From NCBI GenBank assembly GCA_015179045.1, contig WHUZ01000114.1, positions 96,969-160,968 of the forward strand: DNA of 64,000 nt, given 5' to 3'. Origin of the DNA: Kalaharituber pfeilii (lineage: Eukaryota; Ascomycota; Pezizomycetes; Pezizales; Pezizaceae). Shown in pieces: positions 22,601 to 34,405 of this stretch (positions within the stretch are counted from its first letter, which is position 1; each line of letters starts with the position of its first letter). The notes beneath the pieces are model-generated. The model was given only the letters and a program-made list of their open reading frames with translations, was not told the origin of the DNA and made no database searches. The position numbers and the translations under genes were made by a program.

Positions 22601-25600
22601 GACTCCACTGTCATACGCGGCTATTGGAGGGCAAGAGGTCATGGTACAACTGCTTCTCGAGCGCCAGGATGTGGATGCAAATTCGAAGGACTATGGCAGC
22701 CGCACACCGTTGTGTTGGGCAGCTGAACATGGGCATGAGGCTATAGTGCGACTGCTTCTTAGCCGAGGGGATGTTGATGCTGATTCGAAGGACAGTGGCG
22801 GCCGCACACCACTGTCATGGGCAGCTGGGAGTGGACATGAAGCTGTAGTACTACTCCTTAGCCGGGAGAAGGTTGATGCTGATTCGAAGGATAATGACAG
22901 TCGCACACCATTGTGTTGGGCAGCTGAGCATGGGCATGAGGCTGTAGTACGACTGCTTCTTAACCGCGAGGATGTTGATGCTGATTCGAAGGACAGTGGC
23001 GGCCGCACACCACTGTCATGGGCCTCTGAGCATGGACATGAGGCTGTAGTACTACTCTTTCTTAGCCGGGAGAAGGTTGATGCTGATTTGAAGGATAATG
23101 ACAGTCGCACACCATTGTGTTGGGCAGCTGAGCATGGGCATGAGGCTGTAGTGCGACTGCTTCTTAGCCGAGAGGATGTTGATGCTGATTTGAAGGACAG
23201 TGGCGGCCGCACACCACTGTCATGGGCAGCTGGGAGTGGACATGAGGCTGTAGTACTACTGCTTCTTAGCCAGGAGAAGGTTGATGCTGATTCGAAGGAC
23301 AATGACAGTCGCACACCATTGTGTTGCGCAGCTGAGCATGGGCATGAGGCTGTAGTGCGACTGCTTCTTAGCCGAGGGGATGTTGATGCTGATTCGAAGG
23401 ACAGTGGCGGCCGCACACCACTGTCATGGGCAGCTGGGAGTGGACATGAGGCTGTAGTACTACTGCTTCTTAGCCAGGGGAAGGTCGATGCTGATTCGAA
23501 GGACAATGACAGTCGCACACCATTGTGTTGGGCAGCGGAGTATGGACATGAGGCTGTAGTGCGACTGCTTCTTAACCGAGAGAATGTTGATGCTGATTCG
23601 AAGGACAGTGGCGGCCGCACACCATTATCATGGGCAGCTGAGAGCGCACATGAAGCTGTTGTGCGTCTACTGCTGCAACGGAAGGATGTGGATATCCACT
23701 CAAAGGATACGAAATACTGCAAAACACCACTCTTATGGGCAGCTAAGCAAGGAAACGAGGCTATTGTGCAGTTGCTTCTTGAGCGAGAGGGCATGGATGT
23801 GAAACCGGAGGATAGTGACAGCCACACCCAATTGTGTTGGGCAGCTGAGCATGGACATGAGGCTGTAGTGCGACTGCTTCTTAACCGAGAGAATGTTGAT
23901 GCTGATTCGAAGGACAGTGGCGGCCGCACACCACTGTCATGGGCAGCTGGGAGTGGACATGAGGCTGTAGTACTACTGCTTCTTAGCCGGGAGGAGGTTG
24001 ATGCTAATTCGAAGGACAGTGGCGGCCGCACACCACTGTCCTGGGCAGCTGAGAATGGACATGAAGCTGTAGTGCATCTACTGCTTCAACGGAAGGATGT
24101 GGATATCTACACAAAGGATACGAAATACCACAAGTCACCACTCTTATGGGCAGCTAAGCAAGGGAACGACGCTATTGTACAGTTGCTTCTTGAGCGACAG
24201 GATGTGGATGTCGATGTGAAGGACAGTGATAGCCACGCATTACTCTTATGGGCAGTTGAAAATAAACACGACGCTATTTTGCGGTTGCTTCTTGAGCGAC
24301 AGGATATAAACATCGAGATAAGAGATACGGAATTTTTCGAGACGATAATGTCATGGGCAGCTATCAGAGGACATGAGGATGTGTTGCGGTTGCTGCTTCA
24401 GCAGACAGATGTGAATGCAAACTCAATGCGCAACCATAGCAGGACACCACTTTCATGGGCAGCTGAAAACGGACATGAAGCTGTTGTGCGTCTTCTGCTT
24501 CAACGGAAGGATGTGGACATCAACCTCAAGGACATTGAATATGGCCGGACACCACTGTCATGGGGAGCTATAAGAGGGCACGAGGATGTTGTGCGGTTGA
24601 TGCTTCAGCGGAAGGATGTGAATGCAAATTTAATGGACATCCATAGCAGGACACCACTTTCATGGGCGGCTGAGAATGGACATGAAGCTGTTGTGCGTCT
24701 GCTGCTCCAACAGAAGGATGTGGACATCAACCAGCCGGATACAGAATATCGCCGGACACCACTGTCATGGGGAGCTATAAGGGGGCACAAGGATGTTGTG
24801 CGGTTGATGCTTCAGCGGAAGGACGTGAATGCAAATTCAAGGGACATCCATAGCAGGACACCACTTTCATGGGCGGCTGAGAATGGACATGAAGCTGTTG
24901 TGCGTCTTCTGCTTCAACAGAAGGATGTGGACATCAACCAGCCGGATACAGAATATCGCCGGACACCACTGTCATGGGGAGCTATAAGGGGGCACAAGGA
25001 TGTTGTGCGGTTGATGCTTCAGCGGAAGGACGTGAATGCAAATTCAAGGGACATCCATAGCAGGACACCACTTTCATGGGCGGCTGAGAATGGACATGAA
25101 GCTGTTGTGCATCTTCTGCTTCACCGGAAGAATGTGCACATCAATCGGTGGGACAATAAATATCGCAAGACACCACTGTTGTGGGCAGCTGAGAAAGGAA
25201 ACGAGGCTGTTGTGCGGTTGCTGCTTGAACGTGAGGATGTAGATGTGAATTCGAAGGACAGTGATAGCCGCACGCCATTGTTTTGGGCAGTTATGAATGG
25301 TGACGTTGCTATTGTGCGGCTGCTTCTTGAGCACAATGACGTTGATGTGAATTCGAATGACACTGATGACCGTACACCATTATGTGCGGCAGTTAAGAAT
25401 GGGCATGATGCCATTGTGCAGCTGCTTCTTGAGCGAGAGGATGTGGATGTGAATTTGAAGAACAATGATGGCCACACGCTGTTGTCGTGGGCAGCTAGGA
25501 AGGAGCAAGAAGATGTTGTGCGATTGCTAGTTCAGCGGAAGGATGTGGACGTCAACCAAAAGGAAAAGGAAAATGGCCAGTCACTGCTTTCATGGGCAGC

Positions 25601-27494
25601 TGAGGAAGGACACGAGACCGTTGTGCGGTTGCTGCTTCAGCGAGAGGATGTGAATGTGAACTCGAAGGACAATGAAGGCCGCACACCATTATCTTGCGCA
25701 GTCAGGAATGGGCATGATGCTATTGTACAGCAGCTTCTTGAGCGAAGAGACACCGATGTGAATTCGAAAGACAATGATGGCTTCACGTCATTGATTTGGG
25801 CAGTTAGGTTTCGGCATGATGCTATTGTACGGCGGCTTCTTGAGCAAAAGGGAGTGGATGTGAATTTGAAAGACAATGACGGCCGCACATTGTTATCATG
25901 GGCGGCGGAAAATGGACAAGAGGCCGTTGTGCGGCTACTTCTGAAGCGAAGGGATATCAAAGCTGATTCGCCAGACAATAATTCTCGGACCCCGTTGGCT
26001 TGGGCATCCGCACGCTGGCATGAGGCACTTGTGCAGCTTCGTGAGCGTGAGGATGTGAATTCTGATTTGCAGGATAACAAGAGTCGGATGCCCTCTTGGG
26101 CAGATGTGCATGAGCACGAGTTGCTTGTGCGGCTGCTCGTAAAGGGTGAGGATGTGGATGCTGATGTGCAGGAATGCGAGCGCCGGGTGCCGTTGGCTAT
26201 GGCAGTCGCATGTACGCAAGATGCCATTGTGCAGCTGCTTGTTCACCGTAAGGATGTACGTCCCACCTTGCAAGATGCTGATGGCAAGGCCCCATCGTAC
26301 TGGATAGATGCTGCCGAGGAAATGCATGACCACATTGTGCGATCACTTCTTGATGCCATGCGCCCTAATAGAGGGGATAGATATGGCCGCACTTTGTTGT
26401 CACAGGCAGCTATGCATGGGAATGAGAGAGTTGTACGGCTGCTTATTGAGCGTAAGGATATTGACGCCAATTCAGTCGATAACGATGACCGGACAGCGTT
26501 GTCTTGGGCAGCAAGGTATGGACACGAGGCCATTGTAGCCCTGCTTGTTGATCGCGTGCATGTCAAGCTTGACCCAAAAAACAGATTTGGTTATACACCG
26601 TTGTCGGAGGCAGCTATATGTGGGCATGAGAGCGTTGTGCGGAAGCTTGCTCAATCCGGTGCCGACGCCAATTCAAGAGATAATGCTGGCCGCACACCAT
26701 TGTCTCTGGCGGCTGAGAATGGGCACGAGGCCATTGTTCGCCTGTTTCTTGAAAATGCGCATGTGGATACTAAGCTAAAAGACAACAATGGTGAGACAGC
26801 GTTGCACTGGGCTGCGCAATGTGGGCATGCGGTTATCGTGCAGCTTCTAGTTGAGTATGACAATGCGGAAGTGGATTCTAAGGATAATACGGACCTCACG
26901 CCATTGTCTTGGGCAGCGGTGCGTGGGCATGAATCAGTCGTGCGTTTTCTAGTTCAGCGCCAGGGTGTGGATTTCAATTCGGAGGACAAATTTGGTCGCA
27001 CGCCGTTATCACAGAGTGCTGTCCGTGGACACGAGAGCGTTGTGCGCCTGCTTCTTGAACATCAGCACGTGGATGCAAATAAAAAGGACAACTACGATAA
27101 TACACCTTTGTCGTTAGCCGCAGAACATGGACATGAACAGACTGTGCAGCTGTTGACTAGCCGCAAGGATGTATCTGTGGAGGTCAACTCGAAGAACAAA
27201 TTTGGATTTACACCTTTGTCGAAGGCAGCTATGCGTGGGTATGAGGGCGTTGTCCGCCTTCTCCTTGGCCTTGAGAAAGTGGATGTCAATTCGACAGATA
27301 AATTTGGCCGGACGCCGTTGTCGCACGCAGCCATGCGCGGGTATGAAAGTGTTGTTCGCCTTCTTCTTGAGCAGAAAGATGTGGATACCATCTCGAAGGA
27401 CGATTACGGGCGTACGCCATTGTCTTATGCAAAAGAGTTCAGGCACGAGGGTGTGGTGGATTTACTACTTGGGGGGTCTGGGAGCGGCGCATGA
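19657..27494 (+). CDS. NACHT-ankyrin STAND protein (fungal NLR-like)
   Basis: Eight exons join in frame with GT-AG introns: 19657-19785, 19875-20177, 20234-20600, 20650-20730, 20787-20858, 20933-21101, 21170-21736, 21800-27494. They give about 2,460 residues. A basic Ser/Arg-rich leader is followed by a helical domain of about 200 residues that resembles the N-terminal domains of fungal STAND proteins (Goodbye/DUF7708 type). The NACHT NTPase comes next: Walker A GMPGAGKT before the sixth intron, Walker B FICIDAIDEL, and sensor-like IFLTGRPH. A winged-helix-like region follows (LRWLHLAYRPLKLDELRHAL). From about 22590 to the stop are nearly fifty ankyrin repeats of about 34 residues. Such proteins are known as nucleotide-switch sensors in fungal non-self recognition; the ligand here is unknown. 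The ATG at 19857 is an alternative start. Repeats at 22680-24100 and 24636-25070 are very similar to each other, as expected for rapidly changing recognition arrays. Confidence 0.85.
22680..24110 (+). repeat. Homogenised ankyrin-coding array, about 204-bp higher-order unit
   Basis: Alternating ankyrin units (…NDSRTPLCWAAEHGHEAVV… and …SGGRTPLSWAAGSGHEAVV…) make a two-repeat unit of about 68 codons that recurs with very few changes. One unit lacks a leucine codon near 22850. The similarity at DNA level is much higher than among repeats after 25100. Confidence 0.8.
24636..25070 (+). repeat. 207-bp higher-order ankyrin unit, tandem copies
   Basis: 'ggacatccatagcaggacac' starts at 24636, 24843 and 25050, exactly 207 bases apart. 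Each interval codes two ankyrin repeats (34 + 35 residues). The first two intervals are nearly identical, so this is a recent duplication inside the gene. Confidence 0.85.
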
Positions 27495-28135
27495 GCTGGT
27501 TGTTGTAGGTTGGATCAGGGAGTTCGGGTTTCGGGAGCACGAGGGTGAAAGGCAGGGCAGAGCGGAGCAAAGATAGGCGCAGAGAGTGGGTCCGTACTTA
27601 GTTCATTGCACTTGTGATGTCTGGTTGCACTACCCCCCGACTACTTGTGTATATTAGTTAGTCTGTTGACATTATAAGAGGTATTAGTTATTCAGGGCAA
27701 GATTGCCTCATATTTTGTCCCACGTACTGTGCCCTGCCCACCTTTGTAAGTAGAGTTTGCTTCCAATGCAGGGAAGTCCTTTAAAATTACAAGCAATCCC
27801 GGACCGTAAGTAAGATAATATTGGCTAAATCAGAAAAACGCATGCTGCTGAGAACCCCCAGAAAAAAAAGGAAACTGTAAAACATATAGTAACCAGAAAC
27901 AGGATTTGCTTGATTTTAATGAGTGTCTAAAGCTACGCCAACGGCACTGATGGAGCGTACTTCGATTACTACTAGCAGTATTCTGGCAAAATATGGTAGC
28001 CACGATGTAACTAAGTTGAGTACTTTCATTATTTAGTTCAAGCTCGCTTGTCGCCGTACTGGGCTATGGCGAGAAACGTCTCACGTCCGCGACGCAAATC
28101 ACGAATAGATAGAGAAATTCCCAGGCCCCGCCCCT
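27495..28135. other. Convergent intergenic region
   Basis: It lies between the stop of the NACHT-ankyrin gene on the plus strand and the stop of the ankyrin gene on the minus strand, so it holds two 3' ends facing each other. No ORF or repeat is supported. Confidence 0.5.
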
Positions 28136-31100
28136 CTAATTATGTCGTCCCCGAACCTTGGACCCCGCAGTAAATCGTCTCATAGCCTCCCCTTCGTCAA
28201 TGGCGCAATGATTGAGTAGCATTTCAAATGTTTGGCCTTTGCCCTCGTTCGCTGCCCGTAGGAGTGCTGTGAGTCCGTCTTTGTCTCGTGCCTCGGGATT
28301 TGCCCCTTTGTCAAGCAGTAGCTGTACAATAGCAACATGCTCGTTCGCAGCTGCTTTGTGCAATGGGGTCTCTTTAAACTCGTTTTCAGCATTAATGTCG
28401 GCTCCAGATGAGAGCAAAAGTTTGACAATTTCAACGTGTCCAATGGCTGCCGCAATATGTAGTGGGGTGTTTTGTGATTTGTCCTTAGCCATGACTTCAG
28501 CATGCGCATGAAGAAGTAGTTGTGTAGTAGCTTTATCTCCTAATTCCACTGCCCTGTGCAGCGGAGTCTGGCCCATGTCATCCTGAACATTAATATAATC
28601 CGCTCGGTTGAGTAACAAGTTCAATAGCGGCTGGTGTTTCATCGAGATGGCTAGTTGTGATAATGGTGTCCCATGGTTATAGCCACAATTTCCAGCCTTC
28701 AATCTAGAATGCCAATACAATTCAATTAGAAAATCAGCAACGGGAGTGAGTCCCAGTTCCACGGCCGTTCGCAAGATCTCTGCTCCGTCTTCATGTGTAA
28801 TATCTGCATTCGGGTCCTTCAGGTTGAAGTTCACCGGTGCCCCGTCCATTATCAACAATCTGATGAGCTCCAAGCAAACACATTCTGGTGTCGGATTGGA
28901 ATCCCGATTTCTACCTTCCAAGGTCCAAAATAGTGGACGCTTTGCGCCCTCATTTCCAAACTTTGCTCCATGAAGCATTAGGAGCAATACCTTGTCTACA
29001 CGCCCGTGGTATAATGCGTTTTCTAGTGGTGTTTTGCCGGAATCGTTTCTCCTGTTTATATTTGCCCCATGTTCACTAAGCTTGCTGGAAGCTTCTGAAA
29101 CTGTCATGTCGAGAAATTTATTCTCGAAGAGCGGATTTGACGAAGTCCCATCTGCATCTCCATGGCCACGAGTGCTAACTGTACCTTCTGACTGCTCAAG
29201 TTGCGAAGTGAGATGTTTGGCTCGGAAAGCGCAGATAAGTATTGGTATCTGACGAATGGCGTGGTCTCTGTCAGGTTGGTGCAAGCCTGTGGTTTGCTCT
29301 AGCTCCATTGCTGCAGAATGTTGGTCGATGATTGAATTGAGCAATTGTTCTGCGTGCCTAGGGGTGGTATCCACATGATCACAAAATTCCTTTGCGAGCT
29401 CAAATATCGATATTTTTGGAAGTTTATTAGCGCTCTGCAAAGAGCAAATGATCAGCCTGTAAGCATCATCAACGGTAAGTAGAGGACTCTTCTGAGCCTC
29501 AAATGCGAGGCGGCTGATAACATCATTCACCAATAACACTCCCGAGTGACCATCTGCTTCGATTTTGGTCTTGCCTTTTAAATCAACGATGTTCTTGACA
29601 AGCGCATGAAAGAAGCTGTATAGTATGTATTGTGTGCTCATAGACAGTGCAGTCATCCTCTTAATGATTGCTCGTGTGATTTTGACAGTATGTGACAATT
29701 TCTCGGTGTTGCTAAACGGGTAGATAATGGGGAGGTTATCGATATCCGACTGTTCTACTGTACCTTCCCAGGAGACATTTTGCACGGTACCCCCCCAGGA
29801 GATATTATGCTGCTTGCAAACCTCTGAAATGGGCATTTCTGCCTCGTGCATGACCTGGCTACCACGACCAATCCACATATCTGCAATGAGGATTTCCAAT
29901 CCTCTATTCGCCTGGGGACAAAGTAGCCAAAGTGTATTGACATCTTGAATTTTGTGCTTTTGGAAGTAGTACGCCCACAATTGAAGCAATGCCTCCATTC
30001 GTGAAGGGTCAATTTGCCACTGACTCCATTGGCGGCCCACCCGACTTCTGCTTACAAGCAGCTCTATTAATTCAGTCTGGGGACAGTTCTCGGAGCCTGT
30101 TTTGACACGTACGGGAATTGTCCAGGATATTTTATCAAGATTGTTATTTACTTGAGTGATGGGGCTGCCAGAGTCTGAAGAGGACCACACGAGATTCAAA
30201 ATGTTGGAAACTGTTTCTGACAATACTGCTGCTTGTTGGTGAAACTCGTTATGCCAGGGACTTGACAGCAGCTGCGCGAGCCTGGTTCTTGAACCAATGA
30301 CTCTCTCTGCAAGATTTGGTGTCGATGATTTTACGACGCTATTGCTGACAACTCCATTCTGCCCTGCGACTTGATGTTCATTTTCAGGCGCTGCATACGT
30401 CAATACTTGCCATGTAAGGCACTTCTGATGTGTCATTGCAATTTCGGCAAGCTCAAATTTTTTCAGTAAGTTTCCGAACGGAGTAATGTTCTGCGTCCGG
30501 GGCTTCCACTAGTTTCGTGAACGGTTTTGGTGACATTGAAATATGTCGCCGAATTATAATTCGAAGTAGTGTCATAATCGATGTAGCTATCAGCTGCCCG
30601 ATAGAGATTGAAAAATGCATCGCCCGCAGCCTATGATAATCAAACCCATTTACTTAGTACTTAACGTTTAACGAAAGGGAACATCAATTTCTCCAGGTCC
30701 AATTTTTGCGTACCCAACGAACTGAAGAACGAATGCTACTCAGCAGCCAATTAGCATTTGGTGAACAACCGGAACTGCATGGATATAGCTGTTTATCGTA
30801 CCTATGATACTGAAACCGGTCGCAATTAGAGTGACCCTATACTTGCGCCTACCAGGAAGCCGGTGTGACGTCGTCAGATTCCTCCCAGCCGACGCCGGAT
30901 TCGGAGCATAGATTGCGAACGACCCAAATCCTTGATCTCCCACATTTTGATACATTTGGATCCAAACGATACGCGGTAGAGGCCTCTTGACTTTCGGCTT
31001 CCACTCACACTCCTTTGTGCTTGATTCAACAATGTACGCGCAAAGACATGTCCCCATTACCAATCCTAGAGTCCCTATTACGGTCAAGGGGAATGCGTAC

Positions 31101-32378
31101 GAGGGCACGGGGGCGTCTCCCTTTACCCAACCCCAGTAGTAAGTAGCTAGTCCGCCGAATACCAATACACCTCCCTGTAAAACAACACCAATAACAGCAA
31201 CGAGATACAACTCCGTTGCTGAGATGCTGATAGAACCCCCGAATGTGTTTAAGGATATGTTGGGGGCATCTTTTATGCCGCTCTCCGGTGGCATCTGGAA
31301 CTCAATTAGCCTCGTGTGTATGCAATAGGCTCTACTGGGTTGACGCTGCATTGGAGACACTGACATCGTCCGGCTTGTCATAAACCTCATCGCGCGTGTA
31401 GAGACCATACGAAGGGGATGGTTCGGAATTATTGTTCCCTGTAACCGTCGAAGGGATGGCACCTGAATTAAGAACATGTCAGAGGATACTTAATCTTGCT
31501 TGAACTTGAAATGACAGTGTATCTGTTCAAAGAGGAATGTGATACCATCCATTCCAGTGCTCTGATCTTCTTTATCATTGATGATAAACAGCTCGAGAAT
31601 TTGAGGCTTGCCAATGACTCGTACGATGCCAACTCCGTTCCACAATTCGCAAACATCCTCAGAAGTGGAGCTGCATACAATTATGAGTTAGTTGTGGATC
31701 TTTACAATAGCAGCCCTTGATCATAAATTAATTATATATTATCGCACGCGATGACAGTCTCGGTTATAATCAACTAAGGCAAAATGAGTTCAGAAGCAGT
31801 GTCACCATATTGGGACTAGTGTAGTAATTTGCACACAGTACTATGACTTTTTAATTTTGAGGTAACCCCGCTTGCAGCTATTCGCCATAGTACTATGACT
31901 TCGATATAGCACTGCGAAGAAGTCGCATAATATGTGCGCGGTAACTCAATGAAAGTGCTAACTGACCTAAGAAGTTCAATCTCAGCTATCGCATCTACCT
32001 CCTCTGCTCTTCCAATGATTGCCTTCAGTTTCCGGTCTCCACCTACCCGAATTGCGGACGTCACTGCTGTTAAGATCCCTAGTGGAGCACATGCAAAGAT
32101 TAGATTTTCGAGATGCTGCGTGCTATGTCGAAGATATTGTGTTGCTACACGTTCCCCAAAAAGGGTCAAAAGCGGCGCTGAAATTTCGAAACAGCATTAG
32201 CTCGGGATCAAAATGTTTCGAAATCTATATTGCGAGCTTGTAACGCTAATTACCTACCTAAATCGGTGAACAAATTGTTGGAAAATTCATCGCCTTCATC
32301 TGAAGCTGCTAAAACGGTAAGAGGCAACGGGAGAAGCGCGCCCCAGAACATTTGCCACTTTGCTTGACTCTTGGTCAT
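28136..32378 (-). CDS. Fungal membrane/ankyrin-repeat protein, multi-exon
   Basis: Read from ATG 32378: exon 1 runs to about 32259, exon 2 from about 32177 to 31970, exon 3 from 31670 to about 31490, exon 4 from about 31465 to about 30740, and a last long exon to 28136. The first junctions give ...FTDLAPLLTLFGERVATQYL, then LENLIFACAPLGILTAVTSAIRVGG and AEIELLSSTSEDVCELWNG. This LxxFGE...AIRVGG...CELWNG order marks a widespread fungal family with an N-terminal membrane part and C-terminal ankyrins. Exon 4 has three hydrophobic helices. The last exon has an alpha-helical middle and ankyrin repeats in the final 300 or so residues (GQTPLHRAVELGDKATTQLLL and so on). Junctions at about 31490/31465 and 30740/30437 are not clean; stop codons between 30437 and 30740 mean the last exon could be a separate gene or the locus could be broken there. 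A type-2 micro-insertion sits in intron 2. Confidence 0.7.
31837..31901 (-). mobile_element. Type-2 micro-insertion in an intron, 13-bp target duplication
   Basis: AGTACTATGACTT occurs at 31837-31849 and again at 31889-31901. Between them lie a T-rich tail and the inverse of the type-2 3' end (ggtaaccccgcttgcagc, then tattcgccat). The 39-bp insert lies inside the second intron of the ankyrin gene, on the gene's own sense strand (minus). Confidence 0.8.
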
Positions 32379-33540
32379 TGTTTCTTATGGCGAACTTGCG
32401 CGTAGCACTGTCAGTATCGCGATGATCGCCAAGATAGACTTAACACTTCCGTCAAGACAGGTAGTAGTAATCAGCGTGTACAAAATTTGTGAGTAGGGGC
32501 GTGGATTCAAAGAGGTAACTTTTCTTCAATACTCTGAACCTGCAGCTGATTATTTAAGAGGACAACACGTAGATTTCAAGTGGCCGGGGATCTAGAAAAG
32601 ATGTTTCACACCAAGCGTGCTTGGTTGGATTCTTAACTAGTCCAATCCCCTGTCACCGTATGCTAGGTAGGAAATAATTATAAAAATGTCGACAAATGTG
32701 CAAAACAGCTAGCTACACAAGCAGAGGAGTCTGCATTCACATAATCTATTGGTAGTCTCCTAACCAATCTATTGGGTAACTGCAGTAGTAGGGTCTTGTG
32801 GCAAGCACGAACACCGCTTATGTACTAGTAACAGTGCTTTGTCACCGGGAAGTGCCAGGAATGCAAATCCCTACCAATCTCGTTCATATTTCAAGATTGT
32901 CTTTTCTAATCCTAGAGATACGGTATCAATAATACAGGCTACATTGTCAGAGGTAGAACAAACATCGCTCTATTGATAAAATATAAAAGGAAGGAATATA
33001 AACTATATCGATATATCAAAAAATAAAAGCCAAAATGCAGCAGATATCGACTCCAACCCCTACCCATCCCTCAATCTCCATTCTATACTAATCCAAGCAA
33101 TTGATAGTGCAAATAGTTCTCAAAAAACTACCAATATGCACTATGGTACAAAATTACTATGGTGGGGAGTAGAACGTACCCTCCTATGGAGAGTGGCAGG
33201 GAGTAAGTCGTTCCCGCCAACGCGTAACTTCGATTAATGATATAAAAAAAAAACAAAAAAAAACGCGTAACTTCGACAATCAAACGTGCAGTTGTGCGTA
33301 CAAATATACTCCCTCTGCTTTATGTGAGGTGAGTAGAATGTACACCTCAAATGTGCATAGAAATGGCTGCACCTACGTAGAGTGCAATCGTACCTGTGTC
33401 ACTTGAATCTCCTATTCCCTCAACACCATACTACGACCTTATCACCAAGTCTTGGCATATCCAGCAGAAAACGAATTTAGGAGGTGACCATGTGATTATT
33501 AGTTTCCTCGAGATACAGTGTGTTCTGAGGCATGGGTCAG
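32379..33540. other. Intergenic, no supported gene
   Basis: 5' flank of the minus-strand ankyrin gene followed by AT-rich sequence. The only structure I see is the type-1 micro-insertion at 33220-33276. Confidence 0.4.
33220..33276 (+). mobile_element. Type-1 micro-insertion (29 bp) with 14-bp target duplication
   Basis: ACGCGTAACTTCGA is found at 33220-33233 and at 33263-33276. The inserted piece (33234-33262) is just 'ttaatgatat' plus an A-rich tail with one C, equal to the last bases of the LINE 3' end at 46720-46740. This is an extreme 5' truncation. Confidence 0.8.
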
Positions 33541-33883
33541 TCAAAGTTGTGACATCGATTTCCCACTTTTGAAGCAAATCTTCAATCCGAATAATACTAA
33601 CATAACGTCACTGACCGAGATCTGGCACACTTTCAGAATTAAAACAACAGCCTCCTGTAAGGTCAAATATTCATAGGAGATAACCAAATTGTACATACAG
33701 CTTGGACAGATATAGGAAAGTAACTCCTGCACCTCAGTTAGCTAATTGTAAATTTTGAATAATACTCTATAGTAGCAGTTGCCTAATCAGGCAACTGAAC
33801 TCTATGCAGGTGTGTAATAGCAAGATGGCTATTTAGGACTTTGAACAAGTCCATATACCTTCTATAGTATGTATTCAAGAGAT

Positions 33884-34270
33884 TAGTGAGCGGCACGAGC
33901 CGAGCCAGCTCGAGCTCGACTGATCTTGAGCTCGAGCTGGCTCGAGCTCAAACGAGCCAAGATCATACTTGTGTTTTTCTTGACAGCTCGCTAAAATGCT
34001 TAGCCAGTGCAAGGTTTCATAAACTGTAAATACCTACTATAGTAATAATTAGAGACTTGGAGCTCATTCTGACCTACCAACAACTTCGAAATGCACAATT
34101 TAGCTGATAGTAGTGAGAAAGATGAAAATTTAGCTTAGTTTAGTTTAGTCTGTCAATATTATGATCCAGGCTCGAGCTAGCTCGAGCCAGCTCGAGCCGA
34201 GCTCACTTACTCACGAGCTGGCTCGAGCTCACCCTCCAGCTCGGCTCGAGCTAGCTCGTGCCGCTCACTA
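33884..34270. mobile_element. hAT-type MITE, 387 bp, perfect 8-bp target duplication
   Basis: The ends TAGTGAGCGGCACGAGC (33884-33900) and GCTCGTGCCGCTCACTA (34254-34270) are exact inverted repeats. CAAGAGAT lies on both sides (33876-33883 and 34271-34278). Eight-base duplications and TAGNG-type ends are typical of hAT elements. The subterminal regions are dense in GAGCTCGAGC palindromic units on both sides, possible transposase-binding repeats. The interior is non-coding. Confidence 0.9.
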
Positions 34271-34405
34271 CAAGAGATCTGGAATGTTTTATGGTAATTG
34301 GATACATATGAAACAAGTAAGCCTAATATTTATACACATAGTTTCATATGGGTATAGATATTGACAGGAAGTAGAAATCAGCTAGTCAGTCCCCGATCCT
34401 GAAAC

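Noticed and set aside
22691..24031. 446-residue ORF antisense to the ankyrin array
   Set aside because: It is the mirror of a regular 102-bp repeat with a stop-free antisense frame; composition is Ser/Thr/Arg and follows the repeat exactly.
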